From assembly GCA_946480575.1 (NCBI GenBank), contig CAMLKF010000026.1, positions 1 to 24,052 on the forward strand: 24,052 nt of DNA, read 5' to 3'. The position numbers were made by a program, and so were the translations under genes. The stretch comes from an uncultured Nitrososphaera sp. GTDB taxonomy: Archaea > Thermoproteota > Nitrososphaeria > Nitrososphaerales > Nitrososphaeraceae. Below the pieces are notes generated by a model, which searched no databases, was not told the origin of the DNA, and saw nothing but the letters and a program-made list of their open reading frames with translations. Below, one piece after another: positions 1 through 6,870 of this stretch. The number at the start of each line of letters is the position of its first letter. Positions within the stretch are counted from its first letter, which is position 1.

Positions 1-31
1 AATGAAAGGTAGATGCCGCTGCTGCTGTTGT

Positions 32-649
32 TTACGCTGCATCAGACTCCCATTGCCTCTTGTTGCCGCCTACAAAACTCCCTGGGGTTATCGGGGTAAA
101 CTTGCTGCCGGTCACTCCAGCTATGATGAAGCCTATTCCGTTTATTATCAGGGCAGCTGCGAGAAAGACGTACAGAAGCTCCGCCCCGAATACCGGGAAT
201 ACCAGTGTCATCATGGCAAGGACGACGGTTATCGCGCCTATCCCTATCAGCATCCCCCTCGCCCATCCTGACGCATGCTTGCCGGATATGCCCTGCGCAA
301 TCGCTCCGCTTCCGAGAACAAGCAGTCCCAGACCGAGCAGGAATACCGAAGTCAGCACGGCAGCTCCCGGCAACGCGAGAACCACAAAGCCCATTATCAG
401 CGCAAATACTCCCACGCCTAGGCTAAGAGCGCGCCATCCTCTAGAAAGGTGACGGGCGCTTGCGCCAATGATGATGCCTTCCAGGCCGCCAAATATGAGA
501 GAAAGCGAAAGCCAGAAGACTATGAAGAGCACTGCAAACAATGGGAACGCTATGACTAGGCCTGCAAGCACCAGCGTGATTGCGCCAACTATTATTTCCA
601 CGGTACGAACAGATTTTGGAGCCTTTTCCTGAGTACCCTTGACACTCAT
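32..649 (-). CDS. DUF308/HdeD-like multi-pass membrane protein
   Basis: A 205-residue, very hydrophobic protein made of repeated pairs of membrane helices separated by short glycine-rich loops, the layout of the DUF308 (HdeD-like) family. About six membrane segments lie roughly between residues 17 and 182, with basic loops at turns such as HLSRGW and HASGWARG. The short N-terminus is soluble and charged, and the C-terminal 25 residues are polar. HdeD in Escherichia coli is linked to acid resistance; for archaeal members no function is established, so none is assigned. ATG start; a T-rich TATA-like box lies about 26 nt upstream, fitting a leaderless transcript. The gene is divergent from a second DUF308 gene across a 260-nt gap. 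Family call is confident, role unknown. Confidence 0.85.
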   Translation of the reverse strand: MSVKGTQEKAPKSVRTVEIIVGAITLVLAGLVIAFPLFAVLFIVFWLSLSLIFGGLEGIIIGASARHLSRGWRALSLGVGVFALIMGFVVLALPGAAVLTSVFLLGLGLLVLGSGAIAQGISGKHASGWARGMLIGIGAITVVLAMMTLVFPVFGAELLYVFLAAALIINGIGFIIAGVTGSKFTPITPGSFVGGNKRQWESDAA

Positions 650-670
650 AATGCCGTTTTTCGATTATAG

Positions 671-680
671 GATAAAAGCA
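671..680 (-). promoter_or_regulatory. TATA-like box of the minus-strand DUF308 gene
   Basis: Read on the minus strand this is TGCTTTTATC, centred about 26 nt before the ATG. The same core, CTTTTATCC, stands before the divergent DUF308 gene (886-894). This is a position and composition match only; no start site is known. Confidence 0.45.
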
Positions 681-885
681 ATCCGCAGCCATCTTACCTA
701 GTGCCGTATTGAACTGGCAACCCTTATTGGTATCACATGATTATCTTTTGCTAACAATGCCAAGAAAATACTTCCCTTATAGTCACATATCAGATATTTT
801 GGAGTTGAACTAGCCTTACATACGCAGCTAAGCTAGCTACAGCTTTTGAGTTCAATTTAGCACTACGGTAAATGCAATCACACTT

Positions 886-894
886 CTTTTATCC
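886..894 (+). promoter_or_regulatory. TATA-like box of the plus-strand DUF308 gene
   Basis: The sequence CTTTTATCC is centred about 21 nt before the TTG at 910 and about 30 nt before the GTG at 919. That spacing slightly favours the GTG if the transcript is leaderless. The rest of the 650-909 gap holds no convincing gene; it is AT-rich and has a loose inverted repeat around 800-860. Confidence 0.4.
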
Positions 895-909
895 AATGTC
901 ACTTTACAA

Positions 910-1467
910 TTGCTTGCCGTGGAGCGGATCCGCATCATACAGATCATAATCGGCATAATTGCAATATCGATGTCATTGCTGGCTCTTGCCAGTCCGTTTA
1001 TGGGCGTCATAGTCTCCATCGGCTACCTGTTTGCCATTGCCCTGGCTGCATTTGGGGTTGAGAGGATCATTGTCGGGACAATGTCCAAGTCCGTAGACAG
1101 GTGGTCGCGCGCGGGAAACGTCGGCCTTGGCGCGGCGGTCATTGCAGCAGCGGCTCTTGATTTTGCATTCCCTGCACTGGCGTTTGAAGTGCTGGCGATC
1201 CTGCTTGGCCTTGGGCTGCTTGCCGCAGGCGCCGGCAAGGTGATACACGGCGTCAGGGCCAAGGGCGCCAACGGATGGTTCAGGGCAGCCATCGTTGGAA
1301 CCGGGGCCCTTGGCATCGTGTTTGCCATAGGGGTCATTGTGTCACCTGTATTTGCGGCGGTCTTTACCGCGCTGCTCCTCTCGCTGGCGTTCCTCGTGCT
1401 TGGAGCGGAGAGCCTAATAGAAGGCGTGACAGGAAAGAGGGAAAGGATTCTGGGCATAAAAAGATGA
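910..1467 (+). CDS. DUF308/HdeD-like multi-pass membrane protein (second copy)
   Basis: A 185-residue hydrophobic protein with about six membrane helices in three hairpins. It is related in layout to the divergent gene at 32-649. Both carry a basic loop with a W(S/A/F)RA-like pattern after each helix pair (for example DRWSRAG and GWFRAA), as in the DUF308 family. No catalytic motif is visible and the function is unknown. The start is uncertain: TTG at 910 gives MLAVERIR, while GTG at 919 gives a protein three residues shorter and lies a better distance from the TATA-like box. The C-terminus is short and basic. The two copies may come from an old duplication, but sequence identity was not computed. 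Confidence 0.8.
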   Translation: MLAVERIRIIQIIIGIIAISMSLLALASPFMGVIVSIGYLFAIALAAFGVERIIVGTMSKSVDRWSRAGNVGLGAAVIAAAALDFAFPALAFEVLAILLGLGLLAAGAGKVIHGVRAKGANGWFRAAIVGTGALGIVFAIGVIVSPVFAAVFTALLLSLAFLVLGAESLIEGVTGKRERILGIKR

Positions 1468-1507
1468 AAAAGGAAGGAAGGAGAGGGCGCCGGCCTATGC
1501 TCCCTGC

Positions 1508-1908
1508 TATAGTACTGCTGCCGCCTTAAAGAAGAAGTACTCCTTTACGTTCGGCCTGCACAGATATAATAGCACAGGACAGCTCCGTTGACAATGATGC
1601 TCGCCGCTTCTCCTATATGTCCCATGGCAACAGAGGCCCCGCTGCCACTGCCGCGCCGGCGGCAGCGACGGCCATGGCTGCCTTGCGTGCCCAACCCTTG
1701 CCCCTGTAAAGGCCGGCGGCAACAGCCACGGAAGTAACGCCTGCTACAGTGAGCATGCTCCAGACAGCAGTAACTCCAGCCGGGCTGTGGGGCATCTGAC
1801 CCGGCGGGACCAGTATCAGCGGGGTATCTCGGAAGCCAGAACCATCGGCGGAATTATTCCGCTAATCACCATCAGAACTCCGGCCAGCACGGTCAGCCCA
1901 CAGAGCAT
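1508..1908 (-). pseudogene. Decayed small membrane-protein gene (several frameshifts)
   Basis: Three reading frames must be joined to get one sensible protein. From an ATG at 1908 a hydrophobic start (MLCGLTVLAGVLMVISG) runs to a TGA at 1816. Near 1850 the reading passes to a second frame that reads through PLILVPPGQMPHSPAG and then a glycine/alanine-rich helix region containing LYRGKGWARKAAMA, ending in TAG at 1613. A further shift gives IGEAASIIVNGAVL and then, in a third frame, CRPNVKEYFFFK. The RPxVKxYF ending after a last membrane helix looks like that of small thaumarchaeal membrane proteins, from memory. An ATG at 1964 in yet another frame could be the ancestral start. No function can be given. 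Sequencing error is an alternative explanation. Confidence 0.55.
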
Positions 1909-2000
1909 CTTGATGCTCCGTGCCTGTTGTTATTGTTGTTGATGAGGTTTCGGTTGTTGTGCATATGCCAACTTTTATTGTCAATGCTGTATGGTTTGAT

Positions 2001-2045
2001 GGCATATATATATATAAAAATAACTGACTGACTAGTCAATCAGTT
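2001..2045. promoter_or_regulatory. AT-rich TATA-like tract followed by a 24-bp near-palindrome
   Basis: Positions 2003-2020 are an almost pure AT tract (TATATATATATAAAAA). They are followed at 2022-2045 by an inverted repeat of two 12-nt arms with no spacer, matching at 11 of 12 positions around a central ACTAGT. A perfect-looking dyad next to a TATA-like tract is what a dimeric repressor site would look like, but it also spans the stop codon of the doubtful ORF at 2036-2227 and could be a fold in RNA. Apart from this site and that ORF, the stretch 1909-2225 shows nothing else. Confidence 0.35.
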
Positions 2046-2227
2046 TTACGGTTGTAACCTGCGCCTTTAACTAGAGCTGCCAAATTATGGGATCTTTCAG
2101 GAGATTTTGCTGCTGCGAGGCTTTCCGCGGCCGCCGTTAAATCGAATTTTTTCTCGAGTTGTGGTGCCCACCACCGCATATATCCTTCTAATATGTGATA
2201 CTTGCGTACTCTCATTGGCAAAAGCAT
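2036..2227 (-). CDS. Doubtful small ORF, 63 residues
   Basis: An open frame with a protein-like composition: a basic start (MRVRKYHI), an aromatic stretch (GYMRWWAPQLEKKF) and an alanine-rich helix. No family is recognised. Its first 30 nt or so overlap the start region of the coiled-coil gene on the other strand, so its promoter would have to lie inside that gene, which argues against it. A shorter start at the ATG near 2179 (MRWWAPQ) is possible. It may be a remnant or chance; it is listed because otherwise more than 300 nt would be empty. Confidence 0.22.
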   Translation of the reverse strand: MLLPMRVRKYHILEGYMRWWAPQLEKKFDLTAAAESLAAAKSPERSHNLAALVKGAGYNRKTD

Positions 2228-2615
2228 GAACCACGAGCTTCAGAAAAGAGCTGGCCAGTCATCAAAAGGCTTTGAAAAGATTGCTGCAGAACTCGACCTG
2301 TTGAGCGCAAAGATCACAAGTCTAGAGCAAGAGGTATCCCGCTGCAACAAAGAGGAACCGGATCTGGTTTTGGGGTTTGACGAAATGGTGGTACACTACA
2401 ACGACGTTGCTTCCGCCCGCCTTAAGCGGATAGCGAAGGAGATAAAGCAGCTCCGCGAGGCAAGAGTCAAGGCGCTTGAAGAGCTGACAAGATTGAGGGC
2501 AAGGCATTCTGAGCTCAGGACAAAGTGCGAAGTCATATCGTACAGGCAGGGCGAGCTATTGTGGGACAGCAGGCTAGAAGCCGTAAAGAAGAGAAAGTGG
2601 CAGCCTGCCGCCTGA
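2226..2615 (+). CDS. Coiled-coil protein of unknown function
   Basis: A 129-residue, highly charged, probably all-helical protein. Leucine/isoleucine heptads are visible around residues 15-45 (IAAELDLLSAKITSLEQEV) and again around 65-105 (RLKRIAKEIKQLREARVKALEELTRL-like spacing), separated by a short segment with LVLGFDEMVVHY. No membrane segment, signal peptide or metal motif is present. I chose the ATG at 2226; an in-frame TTG at 2202 would add eight residues. It ends with a basic tail (KKRKWQPAA). The pattern suggests a dimeric or filament-like structural or regulatory protein, but no family is recognised. It is followed after 110 nt by an exported protein on the same strand, without evidence of an operon. 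Confidence 0.6.
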   Translation: MNHELQKRAGQSSKGFEKIAAELDLLSAKITSLEQEVSRCNKEEPDLVLGFDEMVVHYNDVASARLKRIAKEIKQLREARVKALEELTRLRARHSELRTKCEVISYRQGELLWDSRLEAVKKRKWQPAA

Positions 2616-2725
2616 CGGTGTCTCTGTCTACACATATGCGCGGAGAAGACAGTAACAAACTTATGTACAAAAACATCGAAATTTGTACTATATTACATAT
2701 ATTTTCGGTGTGGACATCGAGCGTA

Positions 2726-3463
2726 ATGACGCAGCACAAAATACATTCTGTCGTAGCTGCGCTGCTGCTATCTGCAATACTTGCAGTAGGAGTTTCTGCA
2801 GCCAGCGTAACTCCGGCACCGGCATATTCTATAATGCGTGAATCAAGCAGCATCAGCAGCACAAGTGCCCCCTATTCTTCAACGTCTAATATGATGGGCC
2901 AAGACGGCAGCGGGATGGGAAGCATGACAAATGACCCGAACAAGCGATGGGGTCTGATTTCGAGCATCCAGAATGACGAGGGTGGCGAGCCTGCCTGGAT
3001 ACTATCGGGTCACTGGACTATGGAGCTTGCCTCTCAGAATGCCACCGCAGTAGCAGGCAATGCTACTACTAATACCACCAGCGCTGGACAGTACGGCAAC
3101 ATCACAGGCTTCAATGCTATGTGGTTCATGGAGATGCTCGACGGCACTGCACAGCATACCCACCAGATGTCTAACTTTACGCAGCTGGAAACCGAATTTG
3201 ACACCGCCACAAACGAGACTACATTAACCGGCACCTCGACAATCACGATGCCTGGGGGTCCAGTGAATGTGGGTACTGAGATGACTCTATCGAACGGCAC
3301 GGTGGCAATAGAATTCGATCCAGAAAGCATCGACAACCACTTTGGCGACACGCCTATCTACGGCCTAATAATGACGCCGGAGATGATACAACAGGTCATG
3401 GGCATGATGGATCACCGCGGCGGCAACATGACAATGACAGCGCCAAACAGCACCATGGGGTAA
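2726..3463 (+). CDS. Exported, Met-rich, probably N-glycosylated protein
   Basis: The frame is open from 2525, but the upstream part overlaps the coiled-coil gene and the real start is most likely the ATG at 2726, giving 245 residues. Residues 1-26 form a classic signal peptide: basic MTQHKIH, hydrophobic core, then VSA-A. After a Ser-rich linker there is a Met/Gly segment (NMMGQDGSGMGSM), then a domain with NKRWGLISSIQNDEGG and AWILSGHW. About nine N-x-S/T sequons lie between the middle and the C-terminus, as expected for a glycosylated archaeal surface protein. The C-terminus is again Met-rich (MGMMDHRGG, NMTMT). The Met and His clusters could bind a soft metal such as copper, which is inference. 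I recognise the domain as a recurrent exported thaumarchaeal type without known function. An AT-rich TATA-like stretch lies at about 2684-2705. Confidence 0.7.
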   Translation: MTQHKIHSVVAALLLSAILAVGVSAASVTPAPAYSIMRESSSISSTSAPYSSTSNMMGQDGSGMGSMTNDPNKRWGLISSIQNDEGGEPAWILSGHWTMELASQNATAVAGNATTNTTSAGQYGNITGFNAMWFMEMLDGTAQHTHQMSNFTQLETEFDTATNETTLTGTSTITMPGGPVNVGTEMTLSNGTVAIEFDPESIDNHFGDTPIYGLIMTPEMIQQVMGMMDHRGGNMTMTAPNSTMG

Positions 3464-3544
3464 AGTGACAGCAACAACAACACTACTGTAACAACTAGTC
3501 CCTGATAGAAGGGTGGAGATACATATACAACAATAACATCACCA

Positions 3545-3561
3545 CCTCTTCTTTTTCTTTT
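3545..3561 (+). terminator. Pyrimidine/T-rich termination tract
   Basis: A T-rich run (CTTCTTTTTCTTTT) lies about 85 nt past the stop of the exported-protein gene and before the convergent CbtA-like gene. Archaeal RNA polymerase commonly stops at such T-runs. Assigned by composition and position only. Confidence 0.4.
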
Positions 3562-3595
3562 ATCATTACTGAATATATGTGTATTATATATTGCA

Positions 3596-4369
3596 TCAGA
3601 CGGCCTTGGCGCTTTTTCTGCCGTAAGTCCACAGCAGACCAGATATCATCCCGGCGGCAAACCATAATGCAGTCATTGCAGCCGAGATAGAGGCTCTCCA
3701 TGCGTTGACGACTGGCTGCGGGAATAGCAGTGTATCCTCCTGATAGTCTGGAAATGCAAAGAACACGGCAGCCATCACCGCAAGGTAGAGCGCCGCCATA
3801 CCGAACACCTTGTCCTTCCTCTTTACCCTGCGGAACCCTGTGGCTATCCCAAGTGCCGACAGCCCAGAAACCGTCACGTATCCTGCATAGAGCGGGTAGT
3901 ATGAGCCTGCCGCCTCGGAGTCGAGCAGCGCCTCCGGGCTTGACGGGTACTTTACCGCCGGCACTACGTACAGCACGAACCACGCTGCGCCAGCTATCAT
4001 GACTGCGACCTTGAACGGGCTTGTTATTGTTGTTCTTGCTGCTGCTGCTGTCGGCAGCTTGCTATTACTACTACTACTGCTACTACTAAAGACGTACACG
4101 CCGCCAACGAGCGCTCCTGCGGCAAGCCCATTAATGATGTAGCCGGTCACCTGCGACGAGTATATCGACTGCGTCTGCAAGTCAAACTCTTCCTCGTCAA
4201 ACTCGCCCTCTGCCAGCAGCTCGTCAATCCAGAGCTCGACAATTGCATTCGTGTATGGCTGTACCAGCGCAGCGTTGGCCGCGACAGCAATCCCGCCGGC
4301 TATGAGGCCTGCGAGGATTGACAGCGCGAAAACCCTGCTGGACTGCAAAGACGCGATCATTTTTGCCAC
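3596..4369 (-). CDS. CbtA-like cobalt transporter subunit
   Basis: A 257-residue protein with about six membrane helices. Features that recall the CbtA family: an N-terminal helix followed by a soluble acidic stretch (LVQPYTNAIVELW, then GEFDEEEFD), a second helix with GYIINGLAAGALVGGVYV, and the pattern VVPAVKYPSSPEAL followed by GSYYPLY, like the P-x-x-KYPxxPPxV region of CbtA. CbtA is predicted to move cobalt into the cell for cobalamin synthesis. The usual small partner CbtB is not seen. A run of seven serines and one of four alanines (about residues 94-112), encoded by triplet repeats, interrupts the cytoplasmic or outer loop. The start is GTG, overlapping the stop of the upstream gene (TAGTG); an ATG three codons in is an alternative. 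Family call moderate. Confidence 0.65.
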   Translation of the reverse strand: MAKMIASLQSSRVFALSILAGLIAGGIAVAANAALVQPYTNAIVELWIDELLAEGEFDEEEFDLQTQSIYSSQVTGYIINGLAAGALVGGVYVFSSSSSSSNSKLPTAAAARTTITSPFKVAVMIAGAAWFVLYVVPAVKYPSSPEALLDSEAAGSYYPLYAGYVTVSGLSALGIATGFRRVKRKDKVFGMAALYLAVMAAVFFAFPDYQEDTLLFPQPVVNAWRASISAAMTALWFAAGMISGLLWTYGRKSAKAV

Positions 4370-4635
4370 TACAGCTCTTCATCCAGCTCCTCAAAGGCGC
4401 CGGCCTTGGATATCTCGTGAAGGCGCATCGCCACCGTCCTGCCGTATTCGTTCTTGTTGATTATGCCTTTTTCATCCAGCATTTCGACCAGCGTGGTGAG
4501 CCGAGCACTCAGCTCCTCTGCCTCGCTCAGCTCCTTGCCGGTTATCTTGTGGCGCGCAACCACATCATCGCCGTCTGCTCCTTGAGCGTCATGGTGATGC
4601 CGCCGGCCTTTATTCTTCTTCTTCTCTGTAGGCAT
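4369..4635 (-). CDS. Small His-rich charged protein coupled to the CbtA-like gene
   Basis: An 88-residue soluble protein. The N-terminus is strongly basic with a histidine triplet (KKKNKGRRHHHDAQ), followed by a helical region (ELSARLTTLVEMLDEKGIINKNEYGRT) and an acidic C-terminus ending FEELDEEL. Its TAG shares a G with the GTG of the CbtA-like gene, so the two are probably translated together. CbtA genes usually travel with CbtB, a tiny membrane protein with histidines; this one has no membrane helix, so it is not an ordinary CbtB. The histidine cluster may hold a metal ion (inference). No family is recognised for certain. Confidence 0.6.
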   Translation of the reverse strand: MPTEKKKNKGRRHHHDAQGADGDDVVARHKITGKELSEAEELSARLTTLVEMLDEKGIINKNEYGRTVAMRLHEISKAGAFEELDEEL

Positions 4636-4671
4636 GTTGATGCAGCAGCAGCAGGTAAAACAAGGCGCAAG

Positions 4672-4680
4672 TATATAATT
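4672..4680 (-). promoter_or_regulatory. TATA-like box of the CbtA-like operon
   Basis: Read on the minus strand as AATTATATA, about 40 nt before the ATG at 4635. This is the only clear AT-rich element in the gap before that gene. No cobalamin riboswitch-like structure is evident. Confidence 0.45.
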
Positions 4681-4681
4681 G

Positions 4682-5048
4682 TCAGTCGGCGGCTGCTATC
4701 AGCTTCAAAATCTTGCCTATTATCCTGCCATGTGCTCCCTTTTTATCATTAGAGACCAGCACAAGGTTCTCGCCAATCGGGAATGATGTGATTTTTTTTA
4801 TCTTCTCCCGCTTTGACAGCGTATAGATGAGACCCGCCCGTACTCGGGGTCAAAGTCCTGCTGCATCGCGTTCCTAAGGGCAATCTCAAGGTACAGCTTG
4901 CGCCTGTCCTCCTTTGGATCAAGTGGCTCCGCCCTCCCCTTGCAAATGCTTCCTGCAATGAGATTTTGCTCATCTTGTCGATCACGCCGGCAAACCTGAT
5001 GGTGCGGTCAAGGGCAAAAAATCTTGTCGCATAGTCTGTCAAGGTCAC
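4682..5048 (-). pseudogene. Frameshifted DUF6659-like gene
   Basis: The GTG at 5048 opens a protein reading TDYATRFFALDRTIRFAGVIDK, clearly related to LKLDRSIRFAGIATMEGK in the intact gene at 20292-20729. At an AAAA run near 4965 the frame must shift to continue as LIAGSICKGRAEPLDPKED then LYLEIALRNAMQQD and FDPEYGRV; the intact paralogue has GLEPLLTKEE and SIMQSLIRMSTRR in these places. Near 4832 a second shift is needed to read LIYTLSKREKIKKI, then GENLVLVSND, then IIGKILKLIAAAD and TGA at 4682. The three pieces together cover the full family length (about 120 residues), so only two single-nucleotide losses separate it from an intact gene. Recent inactivation or sequencing error are both possible. 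The family has no known function. Confidence 0.75.
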
Positions 5049-5143
5049 GGCTGGCAGAAGGCAACACCAGATATGGCACAGATGGATTAATTATTTTATC
5101 ATTTAAATATCGTTGCCTCGTGTCAAGTCTTGCGACAGCATAT

Positions 5144-5515
5144 ATGTCTGATACTACAACGACGGCAAGGGAGCTGGACTGGTACCTGCGCGACCACTTT
5201 TTCAGGCAGTCAAACGCGAGCAAGACCTCGTTCAGGATAGAGTCACTCCCAAACGAGATGGCCACGCTCTACCTCCGCTATCGAAACGCCGACCTGCAGC
5301 AGCTGTCGGAAATGATGGGGCCGGTAATCGACAACTTGGTTGCAAGGAAGGTCCTGGGACAGGACGGCAACGAGCTGAAATTGCTGGGCAAGCTGACTAG
5401 GCTCCAGTGTGCCAATTGCTTTTACATCAACTATCTGACAGATGCCGAGCTGAGGGCATGCATGAGGTGCCAGCATGCTGATCTGCACGATTTTCCGCCA
5501 AAGAAGAAAGCTTGA
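5144..5515 (+). CDS. Zinc-ribbon protein upstream of ycaO
   Basis: A 123-residue soluble protein with a helical N-terminal part (WYLRDHFFRQ, then a segment ELDLQ-like around SLPNEMATLYLRY and LSEMMGPVIDNLVARKVL that looks like a winged-helix turn) and a C-terminal zinc ribbon with Cys89-x2-Cys92 and Cys106-x2-Cys109. The tail is basic (PPKKKA). The frame is open from 5024, but the ATG at 5144 follows an AT-rich box (TTTAAATA around 5101-5110) by about 35 nt and overlaps no other gene, so I take it as the start. It ends 29 nt before the ycaO start and probably shares its transcript. It could be a small transcription regulator or an accessory to YcaO/TfuA; no family is recognised. Confidence 0.65.
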   Translation: MSDTTTTARELDWYLRDHFFRQSNASKTSFRIESLPNEMATLYLRYRNADLQQLSEMMGPVIDNLVARKVLGQDGNELKLLGKLTRLQCANCFYINYLTDAELRACMRCQHADLHDFPPKKKA

Positions 5516-5544
5516 TATGAACTTGTGCGAGGCTTGTAACTAAA

Positions 5545-6870
5545 GTGCTGCAGCTGCAGAGCAGGAAAAAGTGGACAGTCAATGGCACGTCCAGGATAAG
5601 GCCGGCGCGGGAAACGCTGGACAAGGTGACACCGATATCAAAAAAGATCGGAGTCACTAGGCTTGCCGATATTACTGACATGGATGTTTTGCGAATACCC
5701 AACTACTCTGCAGTGCTGCCGGGCACCGAAGACTACATCTGGGTATACAGCGGCAAGGGCCCCACCCGAGAGCACGCAATGGCAAGCGCCCTCATGGAGA
5801 GCATCGAGCGTTACTCATCGCTGCCAGCAGGCGGGCCACGAAAATTAGTCAGGTCAAGCTACTTCGAGCTGTCCAAGACGCGCAAGATGCTGCACCCTGA
5901 CGAAATCGTCGAGCCGGTAAGATTCGAGTATCGAAACGACATGCCTATGGACTGGCTGCCAGGCCACGACCTTGCAAGTGGCGAGGAGGTGATGGTTCCT
6001 GCCTCAATTGCACTATTTCGCTACATGCCGCCGCCGCCGGCGGTCAACCCGTTTGCATACTTTCACACAAACGGCCTAGCTTCCGGCAATGTAATGGAAG
6101 AGGCGATATGCCACGCGCTCTGCGAAGTAATAGAGCGCGACGCCATGAGCCTTGCGGAGCTGCGCGCAAGCGCTATCCCGTTCCACGTTTTGCGAACCAT
6201 TGTTCACTCGCTGAACTTGGCGGGGTTCCCGGTGCCGCCGATCCCTGCCGACAGGTTCGTCGACGACCCGGGCGTCTTTCCCGAGGTCGACATATCTGAA
6301 GTCGAGTTCGAGCCGGTCAAAAAGCTCGTCCGCAAGTTCGAAAAAGCAGGTATCCCGCTGATAATAAAGGACATCACTTCCGACATCGGCATCCCGACGT
6401 TCAACGCAAGCAGCATCGAGTGGGTCACACACGACTACGGCTACCTTGCAGAGGGGCATGGGACGCATCCCGACGCGAGGATAGCGCTCCTCCGCGCGAT
6501 CACCGAGGTTTCACAGACAAGGGCCGCCAACATTCAGGGGGCAAGGGACGACCTACGCAAGATAAGGTACGGCGAGAACAACACGGACGACAAGCGCGCT
6601 TGGCAGTTCATGCCAGCTACAAAGAGGGAAAAGTTCTCGCAGGTAAAGACGTTCTTTAACGAAGACATACTTGACGACATCAAGCTCATCCTTTCAAGAT
6701 TGAGGAGTATCGAGCTCTATCGCGTAATCATTGTCGACCTGACGAATCCGGAAATAGGAATTCCGGTGGTGCGTGCAATAGTGCCGGGTCTTGAGACCTT
6801 CAAGATAACAAAGTCGGTGATGGGCATGCGGGCAAGGGCGTGTTTTAAGAAGCAATGGTCAAGCCGGTAA
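5545..6870 (+). CDS. ycaO: YcaO-domain cyclodehydratase/thioamide-forming enzyme
   Basis: A 441-residue protein with the whole YcaO fold. Visible ATP/Mg-binding signatures are LMESIERYS (Glu85, Glu88), the NGLASGN loop at 176-182 followed by ALCEVIERDA (Glu194, Glu197, Arg198), GHGTHPDARIALLRAITEVSQTR (304-326) and GARDD (332-336). YcaO enzymes use ATP to activate a backbone amide; together with TfuA the methanogen enzyme makes the thioglycine of McrA. The adjacent tfuA overlaps its 3' end by 16 nt, so this is the YcaO-TfuA type and not an azoline-forming one with its partner proteins. The C-terminus (IVPGLETFK, then MGMRARA) resembles the methanogen type and lacks a PxPxP end. GTG start at 5545. 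No McrA is present in the window, so the substrate here is unknown. Confidence 0.88.
   Translation: MLQLQSRKKWTVNGTSRIRPARETLDKVTPISKKIGVTRLADITDMDVLRIPNYSAVLPGTEDYIWVYSGKGPTREHAMASALMESIERYSSLPAGGPRKLVRSSYFELSKTRKMLHPDEIVEPVRFEYRNDMPMDWLPGHDLASGEEVMVPASIALFRYMPPPPAVNPFAYFHTNGLASGNVMEEAICHALCEVIERDAMSLAELRASAIPFHVLRTIVHSLNLAGFPVPPIPADRFVDDPGVFPEVDISEVEFEPVKKLVRKFEKAGIPLIIKDITSDIGIPTFNASSIEWVTHDYGYLAEGHGTHPDARIALLRAITEVSQTRAANIQGARDDLRKIRYGENNTDDKRAWQFMPATKREKFSQVKTFFNEDILDDIKLILSRLRSIELYRVIIVDLTNPEIGIPVVRAIVPGLETFKITKSVMGMRARACFKKQWSSR

Noticed and set aside
2525..2725. Upstream extension of the exported-protein frame
   Set aside because: It overlaps the end of the coiled-coil gene and would bury the signal peptide inside the protein; the ATG at 2726 opens a standard signal sequence.
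3495..3983. Open minus-strand frame of 162 codons
   Set aside because: It lies in a second frame of the CbtA-like gene, with no domain sense; a shadow of the GC-rich coding strand.
4636..4681. Cobalamin riboswitch before the CbtA-like operon
   Set aside because: The leader is too short and shows no B12-box-like conserved element.
5545..6870. Thiazole/oxazole-modified peptide (bacteriocin-type) cluster around YcaO
   Set aside because: No E1-like partner, dehydrogenase, exporter or short Cys/Ser/Thr-rich precursor gene is next to it; the neighbour is TfuA.
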